Source: Agrostemma githago
Taxonomy: Eukaryota > Streptophyta > Magnoliopsida > Caryophyllales > Caryophyllaceae
Assembly (NCBI GenBank): GCA_958450325.1
Contig: OY288259.1
Location: 59,980,987-60,044,986 of the forward strand
DNA: 64,000 nucleotides
Direction of reading: 5' to 3'
Part shown: piece after piece, positions 47,877 through 58,788 of the stretch
Layout: each line of letters starts with the position of its first letter
Position numbering within the stretch: the first letter of the stretch is position 1
Position numbers and translations under genes: made by a program
Notes under the pieces: model-generated
What the model saw: the letters and a program-made list of their open reading frames with translations, nothing else
What the model was told of the DNA's origin: nothing
The model's database searches: none

Positions 47877-50800
47877 ATGGGTATTTGTGCAAGCAAAACC
47901 AAAGCATCAGAACCAGAACAAAATGGGTACAAACCAGCCAATGGTGGTGCAGAGCACTACCAACAACAGCCAAAAGACCAAGGTCAAGGTCAAGACCAAT
48001 CACACCCACAACCACAGCCTCATGAAAGACCAGTTGCACCACCTTCACAGCCACCAGTCAGGGTCCCAACCCCAACCAAACCAGCACCCAAAACTGACCC
48101 AAACACCATCCTGGGCAAACCCTTTGAGGATGTCAAGGTGCTGTACACATTGGGCAAGGAACTGGGCAGGGGTCAGTTTGGGGTTACTTATCTCTGCACT
48201 GATAAAAACACAGGTCAACTGTTGGCATGTAAGTCAATCTCTAAGAAAAAACTGGTGACTAAAGCTGATAAAGAGGATATGAGGAGGGAGATTCAAATCA
48301 TGCAGCATATGAGTGGTCAACCTAATATTGTTGAGTTTAAGGGAGCCTATGAGGATAGGACATCTGTCAATTTAGTCATGGAGTTGTGTGCAGGTGGAGA
48401 GTTGTTTGATAGGATCATTGCTAAGGGACATTACAGTGAGAAAGCTGCTGCTACTATTTTGAGACAGATTGTTAATGTTGTTCATGTTTGTCATTTTATG
48501 GGTGTTATGCATAGGGATTTGAAGCCTGAGAATTTCTTGCTTTCTAGTAAAGATGAGAATGCTACCCTTAAAGCTACTGATTTTGGACTTTCTGTTTTCA
48601 TTGAAGGAGGTAGTATTTTTCATCTTCCCCTTTTGTTTTTGTATCTTGCTCATTTAGATTTCGGATAATGATTCATGGTAGCCGACCCCAAATCCTTTTC
48701 GACTAGGGCTCTGATGTTTTTGTTTTTGTATCTTGGTCATTTAGATTTCGGATAATGATTCATGGTAGCCGACCCCAAATCCTTTTCGACTAGGGCTCTG
48801 ATGTTTTTGTTTTTGTATCTTGGTCATTTAGATTTCGGATAATGATTCATGTTAGCCGACCCCAAATCCATTTGGACTAGGGCTCTGATGTTTTTGTTGT
48901 CGAGGTTGCGTACATTTGACCCCCCTGAACCCACATGAGTGGAGGGAAGAAGGGCCTCTTATGTCTTGAACTCTTGATGATCATTGTGTTATATTGAATG
49001 ATGATGTTTAGATTGTTGTTTATGGTTGGATGATGAGTTGATGTTTGAGCATTCATGGATCTGCTTCTGTATGTTCATTTCGATTGGTTAATTGCTGTTT
49101 TTGGGGGGTAGATTACAGTAAAACAGCAAAAGTTTTCATCTTTTTTGCCATTCATATGAGTTGACTTCAGAATTTGTAGATTATTTCATGATCATGATTA
49201 TGAGCTGCTGATGTTAGCCTATTGATCATGATCCTTCTTTTTTTTTCCTCTTTATGTGATTGTAGATTTGTAGATGTAAATATACTCGTACGCTTGACCC
49301 CCTATGTGCACTTTAGCAGGGTGCCTCTTAAGTCGACATATGTGTTGCTATGTTGAATGTTTGGTTTGCTTTCGTTTCAGGAATAATGATTAGATGATAA
49401 TTTCTGGTAAGATAAGATTGCTTGAGGTAGAGTGTTTCTTGATGTGCTTGTATATTCGTGTTCGGCGTTTGTTGGAGTAAATTCATGCAAAACATCATAC
49501 ATTCATCTTTCTACCCTTCATAAGCATTGACTCCAAAGTTCGCGAATCCTTTATTGTTTTATTTATCATATTGAAGCTTGCTGACATACATTATACTTAT
49601 CAAGTTAGATTTGATCATTCCGATTATTTGAACCTCACACATGTGCATTGTTGACTTTCAGGTAAAGTGTATCGTGATATAGTTGGTAGTGCTTACTATG
49701 TCGCTCCTGAGGTATTACGTCGTAGGTATGGCAAGGAAATAGACATCTGGAGTGCTGGGGTTATGTTATACATTCTTCTCAGTGGTGTTCCTCCCTTTTG
49801 GGCCGGTAATCATTTTTTTACTTTTATGTTATCTTAAATGTTGTTCAACGGGTGCTTAGATTCTGATGCTAATTGCTTTGAGTACTGTTTTTCTTCCTCC
49901 TAGAAACGGAGAAAGGGATATTCGATGCTATATTGCAAGGGCATATTGATTTCGAGAGTAAACCATGGCCGTCAATTTCAACTGGTGCCAAGGACCTTGT
50001 GAGGAAGATGCTCACTGCAGATCCCAAAAAGCGAATCACAGCTGCTCAAGTTCTCGGTATGTGCGCTCACAAATTTTTGTTGTGTAATACTGGTTGTCAA
50101 TCTAATTCCTCCTATTAGTTTAGGCCTTTAAGGTATCTGCCTACTTGCCTAAAGCAATGCGAAATTTCCTGTACTATAGAAGAGGTTTGATATTCTGTTG
50201 CGCTTGTCGATTTCCTCTACTCTAGGATTTTGCCTTGGAAGAAAAGAAACCGTAGTGGAAATATGCTGATCCTTAATGTAATGTTAAGTAATCAATGATA
50301 GAATTGTTTTCGAGATGGTAAAGTCGTTAGTTGGAGTGAGTTGTAACGTTCTGCAATTGATAATATGTTCTCAAAGTCGACTTCTACCATGATGCAGAAC
50401 ACGCATGGCTCAGAGAAGGTGAAGCATCAGACAAGCCAATAGACGGTGCTGTTCTCACTAGGATGAAGCAATTAAGAGTTATGAACAAGCTCAAGAAGCT
50501 TGCACTTAAGGTATGTAAAACTACTCTCGGCTGAGACGTTATCACATTTTTTTTTTGTTAAACCATTCCATTCACCAAACATATAGACTAACTGATAATG
50601 CATGGAAATGCGGTATTATTCTTGTGCAATAGGTGATTGCTGAGAGTCTTCCTGAAGATGAAATCCAAGGGCTGAAACAAATGTTTGAAAATATGGACAC
50701 GGACGGTAGCGGCACAATCACTTATGAAGAACTGAAGGAGGGATTGGCTCGGCTTGGATCAAAGGTTCCAGAATCTGAAGTGAAGGCGCTAATGGAAGCT

Positions 50801-51385
50801 GTAAGGAATTCTGATTCAGTGTTGTTCTTTTATCAGTGCGAAGTTGGTGATTCTCGTTCATGTTCATCTGTTAACATCTTGGATATATTTTCAGGCTGAT
50901 CAAGATGGAAGCGGATCCATCGACTACATTGAGTTTGTTACAGCCACGATGCATAGATACAGGCTTGAAAGAGATGACCAGCTTTACAAAGCATTCCAAT
51001 ACTTTGACAAAGACAACAGTGGGTAAGAGGCTTTACCATGTGAACCGGTTTTACTTTCAGTGAGTCCATAAGAATGAATCGTGACCTGTTTTTTGTCGTT
51101 CAATGTTCCAGATTCATTACAACGGATGAGCTAGAAACAGCCATGAGAGAATACGGAATTGCTGATGAGAATTGCATCAAGGAGATACTGGCAGAAGTAG
51201 ACACCGACAATGTAAAGCTACAGTTCGACATTCTGTTTATTATTATTATATCGTCCATTGAATTGCATAACCTCATTTAGTCATTTATATATGGAAATGC
51301 TTTGCAGGATGGAAGAATCAATTTCGAGGAGTTTGTGGCTATGATGAGAAGCGGTACCCAGAATCCTGGTGCCAAGCTGTTCTAG
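47877..51385 (+). CDS. Calcium-dependent protein kinase (CDPK/CPK)
   Basis: Eight coding exons: 47877-48609, 49662-49805, 49904-50056, 50398-50510, 50633-50800, 50895-51022, 51112-51211, 51308-51385, all GT-AG and joining in frame, 538 residues. MGICASK predicts N-myristoylation (Gly2) and palmitoylation (Cys4). A Gln/Pro-rich variable region precedes a full Ser/Thr kinase (about 90-348): GRGQFGVTYLC loop, Lys119, HRDLKPEN, DFG, APEVLRRRYGKEIDIW. The autoinhibitory junction (EHAWLREGEASDKPID...LKKLALKVIAESL) and four EF-hands follow (DTDGSGTITYEE, DQDGSGSIDYIE, DKDNSGFITTDE, DTDNDGRINFEE), all with intact loop ligands. The tail ends NPGAKLF. Exon sizes 144, 153, 168 and 128 match the conserved CDPK pattern. 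Length and sequence suggest a group II CDPK (CPK9/21/33-like), but orthology is not settled. It couples cytosolic calcium rises to phosphorylation at membranes. Confidence 0.93.
48634..48897 (+). repeat. 87-bp tandem repeat, three copies, in CDPK intron 1
   Basis: GCCGACCCCAAATCC recurs at 48681, 48768 and 48855, i.e. exactly 87 bases apart, within a unit also containing CATTTAGATTTCGGATAATG. The first unit starts just after the donor site. Copies 1 and 2 are nearly identical; copy 3 is slightly diverged. Confidence 0.9.
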
Positions 51386-52138
51386 TGAGCTGCTACTGTT
51401 ACTAGTTTGCGTAGGTTGTATAATTATATCAGCCTATTTTACGAGAAGTTAAATGATCAAGGGACACTGTTGCCCCGTCCCTAAGATCAGAAGTCAAGTC
51501 GAAGTTGAGGACATGATTTTATCGATTGAGCTTTTGATGTGTAGAAATTTTGTGCATATACACACACATAAACCCGTGTGACTTGTGAGTCGGGTTTCAT
51601 CTTGTTGAAGTTGTAAGATTTTTGATTGATTTTTTACTTGGTTTTCGATATGTACCCCCGGAAAAAGCTGAAAGCTTTTGATGTGTAAAAGTAACACCAT
51701 GTTTCTACTCTTGATGATCCATTTGCATCCTTCTGTCGAAAAAACCTTGATGCTTTAAAGCATCGTAGATTTGCAGAAACTTTGACCTCCTCCAAAAAGA
51801 TAAATGGGAAGAACATTAATAAATGGAGGGAGTATGTATCAGTTAAGATAAATATTAGAATTGCGAATAGGAAACTTGCTAGGTAGATACATTGCTTGCA
51901 AAGTTTCGAATCAATTCCCTTTGATGAAAAAAATTCAGTAATTATTCTGTTTCGAACATAATAATTATTGTAAAAGACTCACTCATTTATGCGAGTATAA
52001 AAGAATCACATGCCCGCACATTCATAAAGTATGAATAAGCGATTTTTTTAACCCAATGTAAGACAGTCTTCCTCGGTGTAAACCCTGCATAATTCGTACA
52101 TTCTTGTAAACTTTTCTTACCTCTTTTAGCAGCCGCAA

Positions 52139-52644
52139 TCAATCATGCTTATCTTTATTTGCAGCAGCAGGAACTAACTTGACAATGACCTTGTGCAAAA
52201 TGATTCGATTTGCTGAAATTCCAATGATTGAACACATGACGAAGATATTTATGGCTATCCACAAGGCAATGTGTTCTATAACCGTGTCGATGCCAGAAAC
52301 AAACGCTACCAAGGTGTCGTATAGAGACTCCATCAGTATGAACACACTTCAGTCTATCAATAACCGACCCATATCATGATCTGAAACAATGGACCAACAT
52401 TGAATTACACATCGCATATACGTCCGCCACTAGAAATATTAAGAAACTTACTTGCTTTGCAAGAAGAGTTTTCCCCCGAGTTACTATCAAGGTCACCGGG
52501 AAGTGTAAATGCTGCTACAAATGTAATTGTCGTTAAAAGCGCTGCAACAACAAATAACGCGTTTCTTGCTCTATTTGATCCAAATTGGTTCCAAGCTGAA
52601 TATATCATGTTTTTAGATACGAGTTCAATCTGATTAACTTGCAC
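52139..52644 (-). pseudogene. PGG-domain (ankyrin-type membrane protein) remnant
   Basis: The first segment (52644-52450) reads SNRARNALFVVAALLTTITFVAAFTLPGD, the hallmark first helix of the PGG domain found at the C-terminus of plant ankyrin-repeat membrane proteins (ACD6/ITN1 type). A plausible intron (donor AAGCAA|GTAAGT, acceptor TTTCAG near 52373) leads to a hydrophobic segment (52345-52139) with LVAFVSGIDTVIEHIALWI, two more membrane helices, and a stop. The spliced frame hits TGA (near 52341) just before MESLYD, and no ankyrin repeats lie upstream before the glutaredoxin-like gene. It is probably a truncated pseudogene; a short two-helix protein from an alternative splice cannot be excluded. 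Confidence 0.55.
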
Positions 52645-52687
52645 ATTTTCTTCCGTAAAGATGTGTCCTTATAAGTCGTATCCTAAC

Positions 52688-52733
52688 TTCATGCATATCC
52701 ATATCCATATCCATATCCATATCCATATCCATA
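52688..52733. repeat. (ATATCC)n hexanucleotide microsatellite
   Basis: About seven units, between the PGG remnant and the glutaredoxin-like gene. Confidence 0.9.
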
Positions 52734-53176
52734 TTTCGCTCTGAATTCAAAAAAACATCAATCAATACCGGACCCGTTTACATTTCGGACGGATAGATAT
52801 CCACAAGATGGGGAAAAGTCAAAGAGTGGTGTCAAGTGATGGATGAGGGTGTGTAAAAAAGAACACAACTCAAAGACACAAAAACGAAGCAGCTAGCTAG
52901 CTGTAGCTGTCTATATCCCCTGAAAAGTCATCCAGACCATATACCACCTCAACTTTACTCTTCACCCACCTCATCATTTCTCCCCCAAATTTTCCCCAAA
53001 CCCCCAAAAACAAAAATCAAAAATACCTAAATTATTCTCATTTTTGATTCAATAATCTTAGATCAACTAATCCCCCCCCCCCCCTATTATTTTAATCAAA
53101 CCTTGCTTTATCTGGGGATTTAGATTTAATTTGATTTGATTTGATTCGATTGATTTTTGATAAAAATCAATCAATC

Positions 53177-54067
53177 ATGGCGGATAATAAGGATAATAAT
53201 CGGGAGTTATCGACGATGACAAAGGCACATAAACCGCCGTCGGTATTCAACAGGTCGATGACGATCCACGCCAGCGCCGGCGGCGGCGGCGGTCACTACG
53301 GCAAGCGGTCGTCGTACATGACCTCCGCCGATCGAAACGTTTCGGACCACCGGTATCACGTTTCGAACAAGAAATGGTACGAATCGGCCGGGAATTCCTT
53401 CAAAGGTAAGGTTAAACAGCTTAGAACTCTGTTCGAAACCCCCAAAACCCTAAACGACAACACCAGCACCAAGGTGAAGGAGGAAACGACGTCGTATAAC
53501 CATCTGCAGCAGCACGCGGCGTTCGCTAGGTTACGCCCATTGAAATCGATAAGCACCGACTTCAAGGACAGCTGGTCCATCCTGGATGCATCCACGATAC
53601 GGTTTCCTGGAACGGAGGATCGTGTGGTGGTTTACTTGACGAGTTTACGCGGCGTAAGGCGGACTTTCGAGGATTGTTACGCTGTTCGATTGATTTTCCG
53701 AGGGTTTAATGTGTTCGTGGACGAAAGAGACGTGTCAATGGACGACGCGTACAAGAGGGAACTCCATGGATTGCTGAAAGACGAGAAGAAGGTCACATTG
53801 CCTCAGGTGTTCATCAAAGGCCGCTATGTCGGCGGAGTAGACATCATCAGGCAGCTCAATGAGACCGGTGACCTTAAGAAGATACTCCAGGTCTTGCCCG
53901 TTAAGGATCGCAGGTTCGTTTGCGACTCCTGTGGCGATATTAGGTTTATGCCCTGCACCAATTGTAGTGGAAGTAGGAAGGTCTTCGACGAGGATGAAGG
54001 CATTGTTAAGAGGTGTTTGGACTGTAATGAAAACGGTCTCATTCGCTGCCCACAATGCTGCTTGTGA
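53177..54067 (+). CDS. Glutaredoxin-like protein with C-terminal CxxC zinc-ribbon domain
   Basis: A single exon of 296 residues. The ATG at 53177 (AATCATGGCG) is chosen; the open frame extends 12 codons further up but only from a TTG. The N-terminal half (about 1-145) is Ser/Lys-rich with a conserved-looking basic helix KGKVKQLRTLFE. A glutaredoxin fold spans about 150-238 (VVVYLTSLRGVRRTFEDC, VDERDVSMD, TLPQVFIKGRYVGG). The catalytic CxxC is replaced by LRGVRR, so thiol-disulfide exchange at the usual site is not possible; the family is known for this. The C-terminus has four CxxC pairs (CDSC, CTNC, CLDC, CPQC), a DnaJ-like zinc ribbon. It matches the Arabidopsis 'glutaredoxin family protein' group (At3g28850/At5g39865 type). 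Role unknown. Confidence 0.87.
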   Translation: MADNKDNNRELSTMTKAHKPPSVFNRSMTIHASAGGGGGHYGKRSSYMTSADRNVSDHRYHVSNKKWYESAGNSFKGKVKQLRTLFETPKTLNDNTSTKVKEETTSYNHLQQHAAFARLRPLKSISTDFKDSWSILDASTIRFPGTEDRVVVYLTSLRGVRRTFEDCYAVRLIFRGFNVFVDERDVSMDDAYKRELHGLLKDEKKVTLPQVFIKGRYVGGVDIIRQLNETGDLKKILQVLPVKDRRFVCDSCGDIRFMPCTNCSGSRKVFDEDEGIVKRCLDCNENGLIRCPQCCL

Positions 54068-55857
54068 AATCTCTCTCGATTTCTCGATTCTCAGTACTCT
54101 ATTTAGACTACTCTTTATTACTATGTCCTTCATTTATTGGGTTGCTTCCTTTAACTTGGGTGGTTTTGGGTTGAGTAACCTTGCTTTGTTTGTTTTGTTA
54201 TCGCTTTCAGCCTGATCACGGAGATTCGGGTTGGACATTGCCTGTTCATTGCCTTATAATGAACTGCAGATATGAATTTTATCGTCATTTATGCTAAGTT
54301 AGTGTTATCCTCTTTGTTTGAAGGAGGACTGATATACTGAAAAAGGGGAGGAAATTTGAACAGTGTTGTAATCGATTGAGTGCTCCATTGTAGCCGGGGA
54401 TGGCCCTTGTTTTACAATGTACATTTGTTTTACCGTTATATCTGTATATATTTAATAACGATTTTTCTTTTTTTGTGTGTGTAAAACTGAATCTTTGTGC
54501 AATGAATGGGAATGTTCCAAATACTGTAAGCTTCTTTTATTCATTTTTCTTCGAAATTTGTTGTTTTGATATGAACTTGTCAATTGTTGAGATGGCATTT
54601 CAATGTAGTAAGGGAAAGTCGGGGTCAAACGACATTCTGCATGCGAAGGTGCTATAAGATAAGTGAAGCAGTCTTTTCCTAATCAACAGGATTGTCATCA
54701 TGAATATCCGTCTAGATAACAAAAAAACTTATGGGATGCTAATCTCTCTAGCATCTGATCAATAAAGAGATGAGAGAAATGGTTCGTACTGGATGGTATC
54801 ATTCACTTTTCTTAGTCGATACACATACGCCAGCCCGTGGTAATCCTAGTAGGTATAAGCTCATTTTTGTCGATTTCCACAACTGTAGTCTGATAATCGT
54901 ATTTTGTATCGTGTTTATAGGCTCTTTTTATGTCATTTAACATGGGTCTAGTAGTCGATTTAGCTTACTTTCATAACTTGTGTCATTTGCATCTTTTGCT
55001 TTGTACTCAATTCTCGTTTCTGTTGCCTTTTTGGTATATCTGATTAGACAGAGTGTTGTTCAAGTGATCCTTGGTCCTTTTTCTTTGACAGCCACTCGGT
55101 TGGACTGAACATTATGGGGTGTGTGCTATGATTCTATGAATGTATGTTTCTATAGCCTAATTTCAGTTGGTTTTGTTTGATCTTATCAAACTAATTTTAT
55201 GCGCTCATTGGCGATTACATGCATTTGACGTAATCAGATTTGTGTGATATTAAGGATCATATAAATACGGAGGAGTTACATACAAGGTATCGAGCTCTCC
55301 TTCTGGCCCAGATATAGATGCTTGCCAGTCAGTTGCCTTGCAGGCTTCGAGGGTCAATGAAACGTGTACACACATGCAATGCTCCTTCGGTGGTGTCTGG
55401 AATGGTGGTGGTGGTGGTGATAGACAGAAAAACTTGTTTGTCGCCTCGTTTTTCTTTGGTAGGGCGGCTGAGGTACTTCATCCTCCCTTTTATTTGTGTT
55501 ATCCAGGGTGATCTCATAGTTCATGTTCTGTGAATATGCGTTGTTAGGTGCTGCATTTGTATATTAAAAAAACTGTTCTGTGAACAATGTCTATGTAAAC
55601 ACCTACATCCATGGATCCATACAAGGCGATCGGAAAATAAAGGCATGGTTAATACCGGTCACTTGGTCAACCATTCCGCAGTGAATTCGTTTCGGAGTTG
55701 TGTACACACCGCTTGTCACAGACTTCATATTTGAACAAAAAATCATTTTCTGTACTACCCCTTGTAAACATGAAAGCTGCCCTTATGGCTTATGCCTACA
55801 TTGCTCTCTTTACACCCCCTACCCTAAATAAGTTATCTTCTCCTTAGAATTGCTTTC
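54068..55857. other. 3' region of the glutaredoxin-like gene and spacer
   Basis: Mixed-composition sequence with only short ORFs lacking domains. No transposon end recognised. Confidence 0.4.
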
Positions 55858-56370
55858 AAGGACGGTAAAGTCGTTCTTAGTTGAAGTGTGTTGCAACGTT
55901 CTGCAATTGATAATATGTTCTTAAAGTCGACTTCTACCATGATGCAGAACACCCATGGCTCAGAGAAGGTGAAGCATCAGACAAGCCAATAGACGTGCTG
56001 TTCTCACTAGGATGAAACAGTTACTCGTAAGAGTTATGAACAACCTCAAGAAGCATTGCAGATTTGCAGGTGAAGAAAGCTGCATAAGAGCTCTTAGAAT
56101 ATACTCCTATTTCTGATCAAAGCTAGAAGAGCCTCCACATAACGATAGTAAGAACATTTTTCATTAATTTTGTGCTTAATTATGGTTTCAGTCGGGCTAT
56201 AATCAAGCTAGAACGATCTCGATCATGGACTATTGTGTTGCTAGAACAGTAATTATTGTAAAAAGATTCACTCATTTATATAAAAGAATCACACGTGCGC
56301 ACATTCATAAGGTATGAATAAGTGATTTTTCTTACAAAATGTGAGACTATCTTCCTCGATGTAAATCTAG
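55858..56370 (+). pseudogene. Decayed partial duplicate of the CDPK gene (exon 4 and 3' flank)
   Basis: 55858-56062 copies CDPK intron 3 and exon 4 (50310-50510): GTTCTGCAATTGATAATATG, the acceptor TGATGCAG, and AACACCCATGGCTCAGAGAA. One base is lost after AATAGACG (frameshift), extra bases follow AACAGTTA, and there is no donor. It then jumps to sequence like the CDPK 3' flank: 56243-56370 resembles 51960-52100 (ACTCATTTAT...AAAAGAATCACA, GCACATTCATAA, CTTCCTCG). Exons 5-8 are deleted. Non-functional. Confidence 0.8.
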
Positions 56371-56469
56371 CGTAATTCGAGCTCCTCCAAATCGACTAAC
56401 GAGATACAATGTCATTAGTGAAACATGTTTGATAAACCTTCTTAATCCAAACATAACTGAAATTTGAAA

Positions 56470-57992
56470 TCATGATTGTGTACCCAAAACATAATCAACG
56501 AACTCGTCAATATTCCTATCAGAAGAACCCCCTTGAGAAACTGCCTGAATAGCCAACTTCTTCCACTTACAAACATTCTCCAAAACCACATCCCTCTTAC
56601 TCCCTTCCTCCATCACATCTCTTAAACACCTCTCCAACTCCCCACTCCTCACTATTCCCTCGTCGTCAGCCTTAGCCCGAACCCCCACCCCCCACTCTTC
56701 CTCCAAATACTTCCCATTTGTCCCTTGGTCTGTCCACAATGGCACCGCCACCACCGCCACCCCGATGCTTAACACCTCCAACACCGAGTTAAACCCACAA
56801 TGTGTCACGAAGCAACCTGTCGCTTCGTGCACTAGGGCCTCCAGCTGAGACGCCCACCCCACTACTAGCCCCATACCTCCTAGGGAAGTATTATTATTGA
56901 CGTCTTCGATGAAGCCTTTTGGTAGCTTGTGTTGCTCCGAGTCTCGGACCACCCATAGGAAGTTGTGGTGGGTGTTTTTGAGGGCCAATGCTAGCTCATT
57001 GTATTGCTCTTGGGGTGGTTCGGATGCGCTCCCGAAGGAGACGTAGATGACCGAGCCTGGTGGTTTGGTGTCGAGCCATGATTTGCATAGGAGGGTGTTT
57101 GGTTTGTAGATTTGATGGGTGTAGTCTTTGTCATTTGGTAGGGTTTTGTCTAGGTAGTGTGATGGGAGTGTTGGCCCTATTGTTCTTATTCTCCATGATT
57201 TTCCCATCCAATCAACTGCCTGAAATTCCACATAATACATTAGATTACACGGTTTTACGTCCTGAGATGGTCCTTTGTATAACAGAAATGGACCGTCTCA
57301 TGCGTCATATATAAGATAGTAAAAATTCGATGGGTACTTACCTCTTTCTCCATGTCATAAAAGATGTTGGTGAGCACCCAATCAGCTTGATCAATATTTG
57401 AGAACTGATCCACTACCACACTAAACCAAAGTGGGTGAGACCCGTATTTGTACACGAACGAAGGCGTATCACACGGTTGGAGCTCCAAAACACCGGGTAA
57501 CTTAACGGGTCCGGATAGCGGTAACTTAATCAGCCCACGTTGAACATGGTAATACACACTATTGACAGCACAAGATTGGGTCAAAAAGCACACTCCAACA
57601 AGCCCAAACCGTTTAGCCACATCCAAAGCCCAAGGGAAAAACCCGTCATAGATGACCGCCTTGATTGGGCTCCCTTCCTCAATTAGTTTCTTAATAAGCC
57701 CACTTAGGCTATTTGGGCCCACTTTGAATAGGCTTGTCACGTAGGCCTCGGACGACTCGGCTTGGGCCCGACCGCCCTCGTCGTATCCATCCGAGATGGT
57801 TCTTGTTTCGATTTGTGTGCCGGTGGTCGAGTGCACTGATTTAGAGAGGTAAAACGTTGTGACTAAGATGGGGTCGATGCCTTTGTGGGCCAACCGTTTG
57901 GAGAATTGGAGCATTGGGTTAATGTGGCCTTGTGACGGGTATGGGAGGACTAGAACACGCGCCTTTTGAACATTTTCGAGATGTCTTTCCAT
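56470..57992 (-). CDS. UDP-glycosyltransferase, UGT74-like
   Basis: Two exons: 57992-57342 (217 codons, donor GAG|GTAAGT) and 57219-56470 (acceptor TTTCAG|GCA), phase 0, 122-bp intron, 466 residues, normal length for the family. His23 in PYPSQGHINP and Asp116 in AVIYDGFFPWALD match the catalytic His-Asp pair. The 44-residue PSPG sugar-donor box spans about 339-382 (W339 to Q382), with HCGFNS where HCGWNS is usual and WASQ where WCPQ/WCSQ is usual. The ISDGYDEGG motif and overall sequence point to group L, UGT74, whose members glucosylate hormones and small acids or phenolics. The start is the ATG before MERHLENVQKARVLVLPYPS; the open frame upstream lacks family sequence. The substrate cannot be inferred. 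Confidence 0.9.
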
Positions 57993-58788
57993 AATTTTTT
58001 GAGTTTTTCGGAAATGAAGATTAATCTTTATCTTTATTGATTTTGAGTTAAATGTAGTAGCATTGTGATTGTACTCTTTTATATATGTATAGATAGATGG
58101 ACTTGGACTCTTGGAGTCCAAGCAAGCAAGTTATGCGGAGAGTTGTCTTGGTTTACTACTACTATGTTGGTTTGGATGTACTCAAAACACAATGGAATAA
58201 AAAGGATGTTGTTCTTGACTTAGTGACTAATGACATAAGCGCATATGTAAGCAGCAGAAGCACCAAAATGTGCGTTTCTTGTAAAATTAAAGTAAATTAT
58301 TTTCCATCTTATCTAGAAAGAGACCGAGATTTGTGTTCATGTCATAGGTAAATAAACAATGAGTAGATTATAGGTGTTGAGTTGTTGACACTTAATAATC
58401 GGGTTATGTTATTATGTCTCAATCTGTCATTAAGATCAAAGACGACGTCTAGCTTAGTTGGTAAATGGTAAATGGTAAAGTTATTAGTGGCGGTGTTTAC
58501 CGAACGGACTTCAAAACTTGTCTAACTCAAAATTCGTCCAGAAAGTTATTAGCGGCAATGTCCAACAGATATTTATATTGTGAGACCTGTCACGTGAAGC
58601 TATTACGACTTCAAAGAAGGTAGGTGAAGATTGTTGATAAACGTCCCTACCAAATAACAACAACAAATGGACAAATTGGACTGCATGCAATATGTTATAT
58701 GATGAACTAATAATCCAGTGAACTTAATTGATTAGCTTCAATTTGATCCAAACACAAGACTCAAAATTTAAAATCAACACAAACAACA
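57993..58788. other. Divergent promoter region of the UGT and BBE-like genes
   Basis: The two genes are transcribed away from each other, so this 796-bp stretch should hold both promoters. The UGT side has TATATATGTATAG near 58080. A possible SINE fragment (TAGCTTAGTTGGTAAATGG at about 58451) with a tRNA-like A box lies in the middle. Confidence 0.45.

Noticed and set aside
47854..48258. 134-codon ORF overlapping CDPK exon 1 in another frame
   Set aside because: It is out of frame with the kinase and shows only Gln/His/Asn runs from the same CAA/CCA-rich DNA.
53141..53176. Upstream extension of the glutaredoxin-like protein (MIRLIFDKNQSI)
   Set aside because: It begins at TTG, not ATG; the ATG at 53177 has good context.
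53735..54133. 132-codon minus-strand ORF over the glutaredoxin-like gene
   Set aside because: Opposite strand of a well-supported gene, no family resemblance.
57993..58121. N-terminal extension of the UGT74-like protein
   Set aside because: The upstream in-frame segment is low-complexity leader; family alignment starts at the ATG 57992-57990.
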